Assembly (NCBI RefSeq): GCF_029193575.1
Contig: NZ_JARGCS010000036.1
Span: 186,001-250,000, forward strand
From: Pseudomonas entomophila
GTDB taxonomy: Bacteria > Pseudomonadota > Gammaproteobacteria > Pseudomonadales > Pseudomonadaceae
DNA length: 64,000 bases
Direction of reading: 5' to 3'
A model generated the notes under the pieces. It had not been told where the DNA came from. It saw only the letters and a list, made by a program, of their open reading frames with translations, and made no database searches. Below are positions 8,538 to 16,696 of the stretch, in pieces; within the stretch, counting starts at the first letter, position 1, and each line of letters opens with the position of its first letter. A program made the position numbers and the translations under genes.

Positions 8538-8774
8538 TTAGGCCTGGTGGTTTTTGACGTAGTCGATTGCAGCTTGAACGGTAGTGATCTTCTCGGCTTC
8601 TTCGTCAGGGATTTCGGTCTCGAATTCCTCTTCCAGAGCCATCACCAGCTCAACGGTGTCAAGCGAATCGGCACCCAGGTCATCGACGAAGGACTTCTCA
8701 GCGGTCACTTCCTCTTCCTTGACGCCCAGTTGCTCGGCGACGATTTTCTTGACGCGTTCTTCGATGGTGCTCAT
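8538..8774 (-). CDS. acpP: acyl carrier protein
   Basis: Carrier of growing acyl chains in fatty acid synthesis. The 78-residue acidic protein has the phosphopantetheine serine in GADSLD (S37) and the usual four-helix pattern (MSTIEERVKKIVAEQLG). The 204-bp gap before it holds a promoter-like sequence, and a terminator follows it, so it can be transcribed alone at high level. Confidence 0.98.
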   Translation of the reverse strand: MSTIEERVKKIVAEQLGVKEEEVTAEKSFVDDLGADSLDTVELVMALEEEFETEIPDEEAEKITTVQAAIDYVKNHQA

Positions 8775-8825
8775 ACCTAGTTTTCACTCCTAATGGACAT
8801 ATGTCAGGCAGCTGGCCGGTGAACA

Positions 8826-8853
8826 ATTTTATAGAAAGACGCCTGCTTTTCAA
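8826..8853 (-). promoter_or_regulatory. putative sigma-70 promoter of acpP
   Basis: Read leftward: TTGAAA (8853-8848), 16 bp, TAAAAT (8831-8826). This would give a leader of about 45 nt with an AGGAG ribosome site. Confidence 0.55.
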
Positions 8854-8978
8854 GCGTAACGCGTCTCTCCCAAAACCACCCGGCCCGCTGTCCGGAATCT
8901 GGTTGCAGCTTTATAACGGATTTTAGGCTCGCAGTATGACTGTTTTTTTAAGCAATCCGTCACATTGAGTTGCAGATG

Positions 8979-9719
8979 TTACATGTACATCCCGCCGTTC
9001 ACCGGCACGGTGGCGCCGGTGACGTAGGCTGCGCCGTCGGATGCCAGGAAGGAAACCACTTTCGCGATCTCCTCGGCCTGGCCAAGGCGGCCCAGCGGAA
9101 TCTGGGTCTGCAGCGCTTCGCGCTGGGCTTCCGGTAGCTCGCGGGTCATGTCGGTGTCGATAAAGCCCGGGGTGACCGAGTTGACGGTGATATTGCGCGA
9201 ACCGACTTCACGCGCCAGGGCGCGGCTGAAGCCTTCCAGGCCGGCCTTGGCGGCGGCGTAGTTGACCTGACCGACGTTCCCCATGGCACCAACCACCGAG
9301 CCGATGCTGATGATACGACCCCAGCGAGCCTTGGTCATGCCGCGCAGCACGCCCTTGGACAGACGGTAAAGGCTGTTGAGGTTGGTGTCGACCACGTCGA
9401 ACCATTCTTCATCTTTCATGCGCAGCATGAGATTGTCACGGGTGATACCGGCGTTATTGACCAGGATGGTCGGCGCACCGAACTGCTCCTGAATGGCGCC
9501 CAGCACGGCGGCAACCGACTCGTCGCTGGTCACGTTCAGCTCCATGCCGGTACCGGCAATGCCATGCTCCTTCAGGGTCTCGGCGATGCGCGCAGCGCCA
9601 GAGGCGGAGGTGGCGGTACCGATCACGGTGGCGCCCTGGCGGCCCAGTTCGAGGGCGATCGCCTGGCCGATGCCACGGCTGGCGCCGGTCACCAGTGCAA
9701 CTTTACCTTGCAGGCTCAT
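8979..9719 (-). CDS. fabG: 3-oxoacyl-ACP reductase FabG
   Basis: NADPH-dependent reduction of 3-oxoacyl-ACP in the elongation cycle. 246-residue short-chain dehydrogenase with the cofactor motif TGASRGIG (11-18), NNAG, the catalytic serine in ISIGSVVGAMG and the YAAAK motif. Full length. It lies between fabD and acpP in the same direction, 16 bp behind fabD. Confidence 0.97.
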   Translation of the reverse strand: MSLQGKVALVTGASRGIGQAIALELGRQGATVIGTATSASGAARIAETLKEHGIAGTGMELNVTSDESVAAVLGAIQEQFGAPTILVNNAGITRDNLMLRMKDEEWFDVVDTNLNSLYRLSKGVLRGMTKARWGRIISIGSVVGAMGNVGQVNYAAAKAGLEGFSRALAREVGSRNITVNSVTPGFIDTDMTRELPEAQREALQTQIPLGRLGQAEEIAKVVSFLASDGAAYVTGATVPVNGGMYM

Positions 9720-9735
9720 GCAAGCTTCTCCTAAA

Positions 9736-10674
9736 TCAGGCCAGCGCCGCGCGAGTGGCGGCGATAGCGTCTGGGGTGTTGAGGTTGTAGGTGGTCACGC
9801 CGTCGGCGCAACGCTTGTTCAGGCCGGCCAGGACCTTGCCAGGGCCGCACTCGACCAGATTCACCGCACCACGCGCGGCAAGGGTCTGCACGCACTCGAC
9901 CCAGCGCACGGGCTGGTACAACTGGGCCAGCAGGTCCTGCTTGAGGGCATCGAGGTTGGCGGCGACAGCGGCAGTGACGTTCTGCACCACCGGGATCTGC
10001 GGCGCCTTCCACTCAAGCGCATTGACCGCCTCGGCGAAGCGTTCGGCAGCAGGCTTCATCAGGGCACAATGCGATGGCACGCTGACCGCCAGCGGCAGTG
10101 CGCGCTTGGCGCCCTTGGCCTTGCACAGTTCGATGGCGCGATCCACCGCAGCCTTGTTACCGGCAATGACGACCTGGCCGGGGGAATTGAAATTGACGGC
10201 GCTCACGACTTCATCCTCGGCGGCCTCTGCACAGATAGCTACCACATCGGCATCATCCAGGCCCAGGATAGCGGCCATGGCGCCATGACCCGCCGGCACA
10301 GCCTCCTGCATCAGCTGGCCACGGCGCTCAACCAGGCGCACGGCATCCTTCAGGCTCAGGCTGCCAGCGGCAACCAGCGCACTGTACTCGCCCAGGCTGT
10401 GACCGGAGACATAAGCAGGCTGCGCACCACCCTCCTCCAGCCACAGACGCCACAAGGCAATGGAGGCGGTCAGGATCGCCGGTTGGGTCTTGTCGGTTTG
10501 ATTGAGCTTTTCTTCCGGCCCATTCTGAACCAGATCCCACAGGTCGTAACCCAGAGCCTCGGAAGCTTCCTTGAAGGTCTCGATGATCAAAGGCTTCTCG
10601 GCGCCAAGCTCGGCGAGCATGCCCAGCGATTGGGAGCCTTGACCAGGAAAGACGAATGCGAGGGATGCAGACAT
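9736..10674 (-). CDS. fabD: malonyl-CoA:ACP transacylase
   Basis: Transfers malonyl from CoA to ACP. 312 residues starting MSASLAFVFPGQGSQSLGML; the nucleophile serine is in GHSLGEYSA (S93), with QPAILTAS upstream and VPSHCALM (catalytic His) further on. ATG 10674 has an AAGGG ribosome site. The frame is open upstream to 10959, but that stretch overlaps plsX and has no similarity to the family. Confidence 0.97.
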   Translation of the reverse strand: MSASLAFVFPGQGSQSLGMLAELGAEKPLIIETFKEASEALGYDLWDLVQNGPEEKLNQTDKTQPAILTASIALWRLWLEEGGAQPAYVSGHSLGEYSALVAAGSLSLKDAVRLVERRGQLMQEAVPAGHGAMAAILGLDDADVVAICAEAAEDEVVSAVNFNSPGQVVIAGNKAAVDRAIELCKAKGAKRALPLAVSVPSHCALMKPAAERFAEAVNALEWKAPQIPVVQNVTAAVAANLDALKQDLLAQLYQPVRWVECVQTLAARGAVNLVECGPGKVLAGLNKRCADGVTTYNLNTPDAIAATRAALA

Positions 10675-10801
10675 TGAACAAGCCCTTATGATCTTGTCGT
10701 CGGATAGGGGGCGCCAGGCCGCAAGCCTGGCGCGGAAACTGAAGACTTGGATGGATACCCAGACCAAGCGGTCACATTTAACCACTTCATGGCGAATATG
10801 C

Positions 10802-11812
10802 CTAAGGCAACAGATCCTCCAGGCGACCATGCAGGCGTTGCGGCAGGTTTTCCTGGATCTCGATGAGCGCGCGCTGGATCGCACTCTGCAAGCCCTGCAC
10901 GCCCGCCGAACCATGGCTTTTGATGACGATACCCTGCAGGCCGAGAAAACTTGCACCATTGTGCCGCGCTGGCGCCAAATCGGCCTGCAGGCGCTTTAGC
11001 AGCGGCATGGCCACCGCGCCAGCAGCCCGGGACAACAGGCCGCCACGAAACAAGGCTTCGATGCGCGCCCCGATCATGGTCGCCAGCCCCTCGCTGGATT
11101 TGAGCAGGATATTGCCGACAAAGCCGTCGCACACCACCACATCGGCCTCACCACGGTACAGGCCGTCACCTTCGACGAAGCCTATATAGTTGAGGCCGCG
11201 AGCGCCCTGCAGCAAGCTGGCGGCCAGCTTGACCTGCTGATTGCCCTTGATGTCCTCGGTACCGACATTGAGCAGCGCCACGCGCGGGCGGTGAATACCC
11301 AGGGCCTGCGCGGCCACCGAGCCCATCACGGCGAACTGGTAGAGGTTCTCGGCACTGCAATCGACATTGGCGCCCAGGTCGAGCAACTGGCAGTAACCCG
11401 CCTGCGTCGGAATGGCGGCCACCATCGCAGGGCGGTCGATGCCCGGCAGGGTCTTGAGCACGAAGCGCGACAACGCCATCAGCGCCCCGGTATTACCAGC
11501 GCTCACGCAGGCCTGCGCCTTGCCATCGCGCACCAACTCCAGGGCGATGCGCATCGACGAATCAGGCTTGCCGCGTAACGCCTGGGATGGCCGCTCGTCC
11601 ATACCCACCACTTCGCTGGCACCGACAATCTGCAGGCGCGCGCGATCGGCAGCCGGTAGGCCGCTGACAAGTTCTTCGAGGAGGGAGGGTTGGCCGACGA
11701 GGGCCAGGTGCAGCGAGGGAGTAGCGGCAAGGCAAGCAATACTTGCCTGAACAATGCTGCGGGGACCAAAGTCCCCGCCCATTGCGTCGATCGCGATGAT
11801 CTGAGCGGACAA
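10802..11812 (-). CDS. plsX: acyl-ACP:phosphate acyltransferase PlsX
   Basis: Makes acyl-phosphate from acyl-ACP for phospholipid synthesis, peripheral to the membrane. 336 residues beginning IIAIDAMGGDFGP, with VSAGNTGALMA, LLDLGANVDC and the DGFVGNILLKSSEG motif, all typical. Located between rpmF (3 bp upstream) and fabD (127 bp downstream), the usual yceD-rpmF-plsX-fabD order that ties membrane and ribosome synthesis. Confidence 0.97.
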   Translation of the reverse strand: MSAQIIAIDAMGGDFGPRSIVQASIACLAATPSLHLALVGQPSLLEELVSGLPAADRARLQIVGASEVVGMDERPSQALRGKPDSSMRIALELVRDGKAQACVSAGNTGALMALSRFVLKTLPGIDRPAMVAAIPTQAGYCQLLDLGANVDCSAENLYQFAVMGSVAAQALGIHRPRVALLNVGTEDIKGNQQVKLAASLLQGARGLNYIGFVEGDGLYRGEADVVVCDGFVGNILLKSSEGLATMIGARIEALFRGGLLSRAAGAVAMPLLKRLQADLAPARHNGASFLGLQGIVIKSHGSAGVQGLQSAIQRALIEIQENLPQRLHGRLEDLLP

Positions 11813-11815
11813 GGA

Positions 11816-11998
11816 TTACTCGTCAGCGCCCTTGTCGATCACTTTGCGACCACGGTATACGCCTTCTGGCGATACGTGGTGGCGCAGGTGGACTTCACCG
11901 GTGGTTTTCTCTACCGACAGTGCGTTTTCCGACAGGGCGTCGTGGGAACGGCGCATGTCACGGGCAGAGCGGGATTTTTTGTTCTGCTGAACAGCCAT
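11816..11998 (-). CDS. rpmF: 50S ribosomal protein L32
   Basis: 60-residue basic ribosomal protein starting [20 protein letters not shown], the form typical of Pseudomonas, without the zinc cysteines present in some L32 variants. It is 13 bp behind yceD and 3 bp ahead of plsX. Confidence 0.97.
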
Positions 11999-12011
11999 AA
12001 TTGATTAACTC

Positions 12012-12539
12012 CTAAACGTTTGGGTCACGCTTTAACTGCGCCAAGACACTGAACGGGTTGGACCTCGATACCTCGTCCTTGCTCGATTCGGGCTCGTCTG
12101 TGCCCGCCGGCTGCTGGCATTCTTCCGGATGATGAGCAGGCACGATAGGCAAGGCGAGCAACAGCTCCTCCTCGATCAGTGCCTGCAGATCCAAAGGATC
12201 TTCGCCCAGTTCCAGCACGTCATAGCCTTTCGGCAACGACTGGGTATTCGCACCCTCCTTCACCACAGCGTAGGTACACTCGCTGTGAATCGGCAGGGTG
12301 ACCAGCTCAAGACAACGCTGGCAAACCATCTTGACTTCGACATCGAGTTCGCTGTGGAAAACCACAACGCCTTGCTCGTCTCGCTCAAAATCGAACTTCG
12401 CCTGCACCGTACCGACATCGTCGGACAGCGGGTCGCAGAGTCTTTCCAAATCAGCGAGTTGCAGCGAACCCTGGAGGGTTACGCCGCGATCGGCTAATTT
12501 GCGCGGGTCAACGTGAGGTGGAATCGGGTCATTCAACAT
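12012..12539 (-). CDS. yceD: YceD/DUF177 family protein
   Basis: 175-residue protein of the YceD (DUF177) family, linked in other bacteria to 23S rRNA accumulation. It has the family CQRCLE motif near residue 90 (MVCQRCLELV), an acidic middle, and a C-terminal PFSVLAQLK. It is the first gene of the leftward yceD-rpmF-plsX cluster, and its promoter must lie in the 95 bp shared with the divergent maf gene. Confidence 0.93.
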   Translation of the reverse strand: MLNDPIPPHVDPRKLADRGVTLQGSLQLADLERLCDPLSDDVGTVQAKFDFERDEQGVVVFHSELDVEVKMVCQRCLELVTLPIHSECTYAVVKEGANTQSLPKGYDVLELGEDPLDLQALIEEELLLALPIVPAHHPEECQQPAGTDEPESSKDEVSRSNPFSVLAQLKRDPNV

Positions 12540-12634
12540 AGGCGCAGCATTCTAGGGATGCCCCCTGCCCCTGTCAAAGGAAATTAGGCGACATCGCACA
12601 TGTTAAAGTGGGTTCAATTACCCAGGAGTTCACC

Positions 12635-13213
12635 ATGCCCCCCTTGCTGCTCGCCTCCAGCTCCCCCTACCGCCGCGAACTGCTCGAACGCCTGCGCCTG
12701 CCTTTCACCTGGGCGAGCCCCGATATAGACGAACGACGCCTGGACGATGAGCCGGCCATCGACCTGGTACGGCGCCTCGCCAGGCAAAAAGCCGAAGCCC
12801 TGGCCGGCACGCATCCGCACCACCTGATCGTCGGCTCCGACCAGGTGGCGGTGCTCGGCGAACAGATCCTTGGCAAGCCGCATACCTTCGAACGCGCCTG
12901 CGAACAATTGCTGGCCGCCAGCGGGCAGCAGGTCACCTTCCTGACCGGGCTGGCACTACTCAACAGCACCACCGGGCACTGCCAGGTCGACTGCGTGCCG
13001 TTCACCGTGACACTGCGGGAACTGGACCGCGCGTGCGTGGAGCGCTACGTGCAGGCTGAGCAGCCACTGGACTGCGCCGGAAGCTTCAAGGCGGAGGGAT
13101 TGGGCGTGACCCTGTTCCAGAGCACGCACGGCTGCGACGCCACCAGCCTGATCGGCCTGCCGCTGATCCGACTAGTGGACATGCTGACAAAGGAAGGCGT
13201 GCAAGTTGTGTAG
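12635..13213 (+). CDS. maf: Maf family nucleotide pyrophosphatase
   Basis: House-cleaning pyrophosphatase; this subfamily (YceF-like) hydrolyses m7GTP and related modified nucleotides. 192 residues beginning MPPLLLASSSPYRRELLERL, with the signature LASSSPYRR and SDQ (VGSDQVAVLG), and GSFKAEGLG near the end. ATG 12635 is preceded by AGGAG at 12624-12628; an upstream GTG at 12608 is less likely. Divergent from yceD. The 92-bp gap to sppA, whose stop it faces, shows no strong terminator. Confidence 0.93.
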   Translation: MPPLLLASSSPYRRELLERLRLPFTWASPDIDERRLDDEPAIDLVRRLARQKAEALAGTHPHHLIVGSDQVAVLGEQILGKPHTFERACEQLLAASGQQVTFLTGLALLNSTTGHCQVDCVPFTVTLRELDRACVERYVQAEQPLDCAGSFKAEGLGVTLFQSTHGCDATSLIGLPLIRLVDMLTKEGVQVV

Positions 13214-13305
13214 GCCGCCTTGCGCGGCCAGTGCGACTGGCGCCATCAAAGGGCCGCCACGAACATAACGAGAACAGCCGCCCCACAACAAGGCGGCTGC
13301 GCAGC

Positions 13306-14298
13306 TCAACGCAACGAAGGCCCCTGGAAGCCCATCCACATGGCCAGGCGCTCAGCCACACTGGCACCGATGCGCTTGGAGAATCGATCGAACGGCGACT
13401 CTTGGACGGTGAAATCCACCAGTTCCTTCTCGCCAACGATCTCACGCGCCACATAAGGAGCACTACCCAGGCCATCGACCAACCCCAGCGCCTTAGCCTG
13501 CTCACCCGACCAGACCAGACCACTGAACAGCTCGGGATGCTCCTTGTCCTTGAGGCGCTCGCCTCGCCCCTGCTTGACCATGGCGATGAACTGCCGGTGG
13601 GTGGTATCCAGCACCCCCTGCCAGAACGCCGTCTCTTCAGGCTTTTGCGGCGAGAACGGATCAAGGAACGCCTTGTGCTCGCCTGCCGTATAGGTACGAC
13701 GCTCGACCCCCAGCTTGTCCATGGCACCGACAAAGCCATAGCCGGCCGCAGTAACCCCGATCGAGCCGACCAGGCTGGCCTTGTCGGCATAGATCTCATC
13801 CGCCGCGCTGGCGATGTAGTAGGCCCCGGACGCACCGAGGTCGGCGATCACCGCATACAGCTTGATCGCCGGGTACTCGGCGCGCAGGCGACGGATCTCG
13901 TCATACACATAGCCAGCCTGCACCGGACTGCCGCCCGGGCTGTTGATACGCAGGATCACCGCTTTGCTCTTGGGGTCCTTGAAGGCGTCGCGCAGGCTCT
14001 TGATCAGGTTGTCGGCACTGGCGGCCTCCTGGTCGGCGATCACCCCTCGCACCTCGACCAGCGCTGTATGGCTGGCACTGCGCGAGGCACTGCTGTCCAC
14101 ATTCAGCAGCGGTGTGAACAGGAACAGGATGCCGAACAGGTAGATGAAGGTCAGCAACTTGAAGAAGATGCCCCACCGCCGCGCCCGACGCTGCTCCTGG
14201 ACGCCTGCCAGCAAGGTTTTCTCCAGCAGCTTCCAGCTCTTGCGCTCTTCGCGCTCATCACCCTCATCGGGTGCAGGCGCCTTCCACTCGTCAGCCAT
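13306..14298 (-). CDS. sppA: signal peptide peptidase SppA, 36K type (S49)
   Basis: Membrane-bound serine protease that clears cleaved signal peptides. 330 residues: an acidic N-terminus, a basic patch, one transmembrane helix at about 44-65 (GIFFKLLTFIYLFGILFLF), then the S49 domain on the periplasmic side. The nucleophile serine is in LGASGAYYIAS and the general-base lysine in KASLVGSIGV. Single-domain short type, unlike the double-length E. coli SppA. It is the last gene of the run rluC-HAD-sppA, 6 bp behind the HAD gene. Confidence 0.94.
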   Translation of the reverse strand: MADEWKAPAPDEGDEREERKSWKLLEKTLLAGVQEQRRARRWGIFFKLLTFIYLFGILFLFTPLLNVDSSASRSASHTALVEVRGVIADQEAASADNLIKSLRDAFKDPKSKAVILRINSPGGSPVQAGYVYDEIRRLRAEYPAIKLYAVIADLGASGAYYIASAADEIYADKASLVGSIGVTAAGYGFVGAMDKLGVERRTYTAGEHKAFLDPFSPQKPEETAFWQGVLDTTHRQFIAMVKQGRGERLKDKEHPELFSGLVWSGEQAKALGLVDGLGSAPYVAREIVGEKELVDFTVQESPFDRFSKRIGASVAERLAMWMGFQGPSLR

Positions 14299-14304
14299 GC
14301 TTAC

Positions 14305-14982
14305 CTACCTTGGAATCGAAAACCGCGCGGGCCCGTCCAGCCATTCGCGCAACTGTGAAAAATGATCGATGCACACCTGCGGACCGAACTCGCTCAGCGC
14401 CCCCAGCGACATGGCACCGTACCCCACCGCGACCGAATGCATCCCTGCATTGCTGGCCATCTGCAGGTCGAATGCCGAATCTCCGACCATCAGCGCCTGC
14501 GAGGGTTCGACCTGGCAATGGGCAAGAATCTCCTCGAGCATCAACGGATGCGGCTTGCCGCGGGTCTCGTCAGCCGCGCGAGTGATATCGAAGTAGCCCT
14601 CCCAGCCATTGGCCTTGAGCACGCGGTCCAGCCCACGACGCGCCTTGCCGGTGGCCACCGCCAGACGATACCCCTCGGCACGAAATGCTTCCAGCGACTC
14701 GACCACGCCATCGAACAGCGGCGACGGCTGCTGGTCGAGCGCCATGTAGACATCGGCGTAATGCTGGCGAAAAATCTCTACCTGGTGCGCATCGAGGTGC
14801 GGATAGAGCGTGGCGATGGCTTCGGAGAGCGCCAAGCCGATGATGCCCTTGATGGCCTCCTCGTCACTCGACACCTCACCGGCGCGCTCGGCGGAGGCAT
14901 TCATCGCCTGAACGATGCGCCCGATGGAATCGGCGAGGGTGCCGTCCCAGTCGAAAATCAACAATTCGTAGGGCTTGCTCAT
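14305..14982 (-). CDS. HAD-IA hydrolase (phosphoglycolate phosphatase-like)
   Basis: 225-residue HAD-superfamily phosphatase. Motif I is FDWDGTLADS with the nucleophile aspartate at about residue 11, motif II/III VATGKARRGLDR, and motif IV MVGDSAFDLQMASNAG. ATG 14982 is used; the TTG one codon earlier is unlikely. It sits 6 bp after rluC, the usual place for this gene in the genus. The substrate is not defined by sequence; it has sometimes been named after phosphoglycolate phosphatase. Confidence 0.88.
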   Translation of the reverse strand: MSKPYELLIFDWDGTLADSIGRIVQAMNASAERAGEVSSDEEAIKGIIGLALSEAIATLYPHLDAHQVEIFRQHYADVYMALDQQPSPLFDGVVESLEAFRAEGYRLAVATGKARRGLDRVLKANGWEGYFDITRAADETRGKPHPLMLEEILAHCQVEPSQALMVGDSAFDLQMASNAGMHSVAVGYGAMSLGALSEFGPQVCIDHFSQLREWLDGPARFSIPR

Positions 14983-14988
14983 CAACGA

Positions 14989-15945
14989 TCAGGTCGCACT
15001 CAGGCGCTCCACGGTCTTGGCCCACATCTCATCCACTGGCGCTTCCAGCTTGAGCTCACCGCCATCAGGCAGCGGCACGGTCAGGGCATAGGCATGCAGG
15101 AACAGGCGCTTGCCGCCCAGTTCGCGAATCTCGCGGGAAAAATCTTCGTCACCGTACTTGCTGTCGCCGGCGATCATGTGCCCGGCATGCAGGGTGTGCA
15201 CACGAATCTGATGGGTGCGACCGGTAATCGGGCGCGCCTCGACGATGGTGGCGAACTCGCCGAAACGGCGCAGCACGCGAAACATCGTCAGCGCCTCCTT
15301 GCCCTCGTCATTGACCTCGACCATGCGCTCGCCCGAGCGCAGGTTGCTCTTCTGCAAGGGCGCGCTCACCTGCTTCTTCGACGTCGGCCAGTGCCCGCGC
15401 ACCAAGGCCATGTAGCGCTTGTCGACACCGTCGCCGCGCAAGGCTGCATGCAGGTGACGCAACATGCTGCGCTTCTTGGCGATCATCAGCAGGCCGGAGG
15501 TGTCGCGGTCAAGCCGATGGACCAGCTCCAGCTCCTTGGCATCCGGGCGCAACTGGCGCAGCGCCTCGATCACCCCGAAGCTCAGGCCGCTGCCGCCATG
15601 CACGGCGATGCCGGCTGGCTTGTTCATCACGATCAGCGCCTTGTCTTCGTAGACGATCGCCGCCTCCAGGCGTTGCAGCAAACCCTGGGCCACTGGCGCC
15701 GGCTCGTCACGCTCGGGCAAGCGCACTGGCGGCACCCGCACGATATCGCCGGCCTGCAGCTTGTATTCGGGTTTGATACGCCCCTTGTTCACACGCACCT
15801 CGCCCTTGCGCAGGATGCGGTAGACGAGCGTCTTGGGCACGCCCTTGAGCGCGGTGATGAGGAAGTTGTCGATGCGCTGGCCGGCAAGTTCCGGCGCGAC
15901 TTCGATCAGCTGAACGCCGGAAGTCGGGGGATTATTGGTCGTCAT
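14989..15945 (-). CDS. rluC: 23S rRNA pseudouridine synthase RluC
   Basis: Makes pseudouridines at positions 955, 2504 and 2580 of 23S rRNA (E. coli numbers). 318 residues: an N-terminal S4 RNA-binding domain (IDNFLITALKGVPKTLVYRILRK region), then the RluA-type catalytic domain with the active aspartate in HRLDRDTSGL. ATG 15945 (MTTNNPPTSG) is the start; the open frame upstream overlaps the rne promoter. Divergent from rne, as is general in gammaproteobacteria. Confidence 0.95.
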   Translation of the reverse strand: MTTNNPPTSGVQLIEVAPELAGQRIDNFLITALKGVPKTLVYRILRKGEVRVNKGRIKPEYKLQAGDIVRVPPVRLPERDEPAPVAQGLLQRLEAAIVYEDKALIVMNKPAGIAVHGGSGLSFGVIEALRQLRPDAKELELVHRLDRDTSGLLMIAKKRSMLRHLHAALRGDGVDKRYMALVRGHWPTSKKQVSAPLQKSNLRSGERMVEVNDEGKEALTMFRVLRRFGEFATIVEARPITGRTHQIRVHTLHAGHMIAGDSKYGDEDFSREIRELGGKRLFLHAYALTVPLPDGGELKLEAPVDEMWAKTVERLSAT

Positions 15946-15973
15946 TGCGGGATCATAACAATTTTTTATGGAA

Positions 15974-16002
15974 TTGAAGCACTTAATCATTGCTGCTATA
16001 GT
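15974..16002 (+). promoter_or_regulatory. sigma-70 promoter of rne
   Basis: TTGAAG (15974-15979), a 17-bp spacer, and TATAGT (15997-16002). Transcription would start near 16009, giving a 5' leader of about 690 nt. Confidence 0.7.
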
Positions 16003-16008
16003 CGAGAA

Positions 16009-16696
16009 CGCCGCCAAAAGCGGCAGGCCAGCGGTACATGGCTACAAGCCTGCCCTGACCAACGCAATTCTCCAGGACGCGAGGCCGTCCCACGGGGTTT
16101 TCGCCAGTTTACCGAATTGCCTGGAATCGCCACCAGCGCCGAGCAGAGAAGAACGAAAAAAAACGACAAGTGCGGTGTCTCACCTGCTTACCCGATTCTT
16201 TTCGCCGTACCTCTGCCACGCCACCGTCGCTTCCGCGCAGCGCTTGGCGAATGCTTCGGAAATACCTGCCTTGGACATGAATGGCGCCAGCTCTCGAACC
16301 GGAGCTGGCGAAAAATGCAACCCGTTGCGGATTCAGCGCGCGGCAGCACCCGAATTTTCAGGGATACGTGCAGGGTGGAGATGTACAGCCCGGACCGTGT
16401 AAGCACGGCATCCGGCCACCGGCCCACTGTTAATGGCCCGGCGAGCGGATCCGGTGTTTGCAGATGCCCACGGGGCGTCCACGGCCCTCGGCTGATTCCT
16501 CCTCCTGACTGAGTGCACTAGGCACCGCAGCAAACAGGACGCGTCGTCGCGACCACGGCAGGCTGGGCAACCGGCTGGTGCCGAATGTCGCTGGACACAA
16601 GGGTGGCCCGCCACCCTTTGCGCACCTTGGCACCGACCATGAGAAGTCGTGTGTGCCGAACGCCGTTTCCGGCAGCCCGGAAACCGACGGTACAAC
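16009..16696 (+). promoter_or_regulatory. long structured 5' leader of rne
   Basis: About 690 nt without a credible gene. It contains several hairpins, the best being CGCCAGCTC / GGAGCTGGCG at about 16283-16311 and AAGGGTGGC / GCCACCCTT at about 16600-16619. In E. coli the rne leader is a target of RNase E itself and mediates feedback; a similar role is likely here but is an inference. Confidence 0.6.

Noticed and set aside
14362..16512. Open frame of 716 codons antisense to the HAD and rluC genes
   Set aside because: It covers two well-supported genes on the other strand and the rne promoter region; no family pattern.
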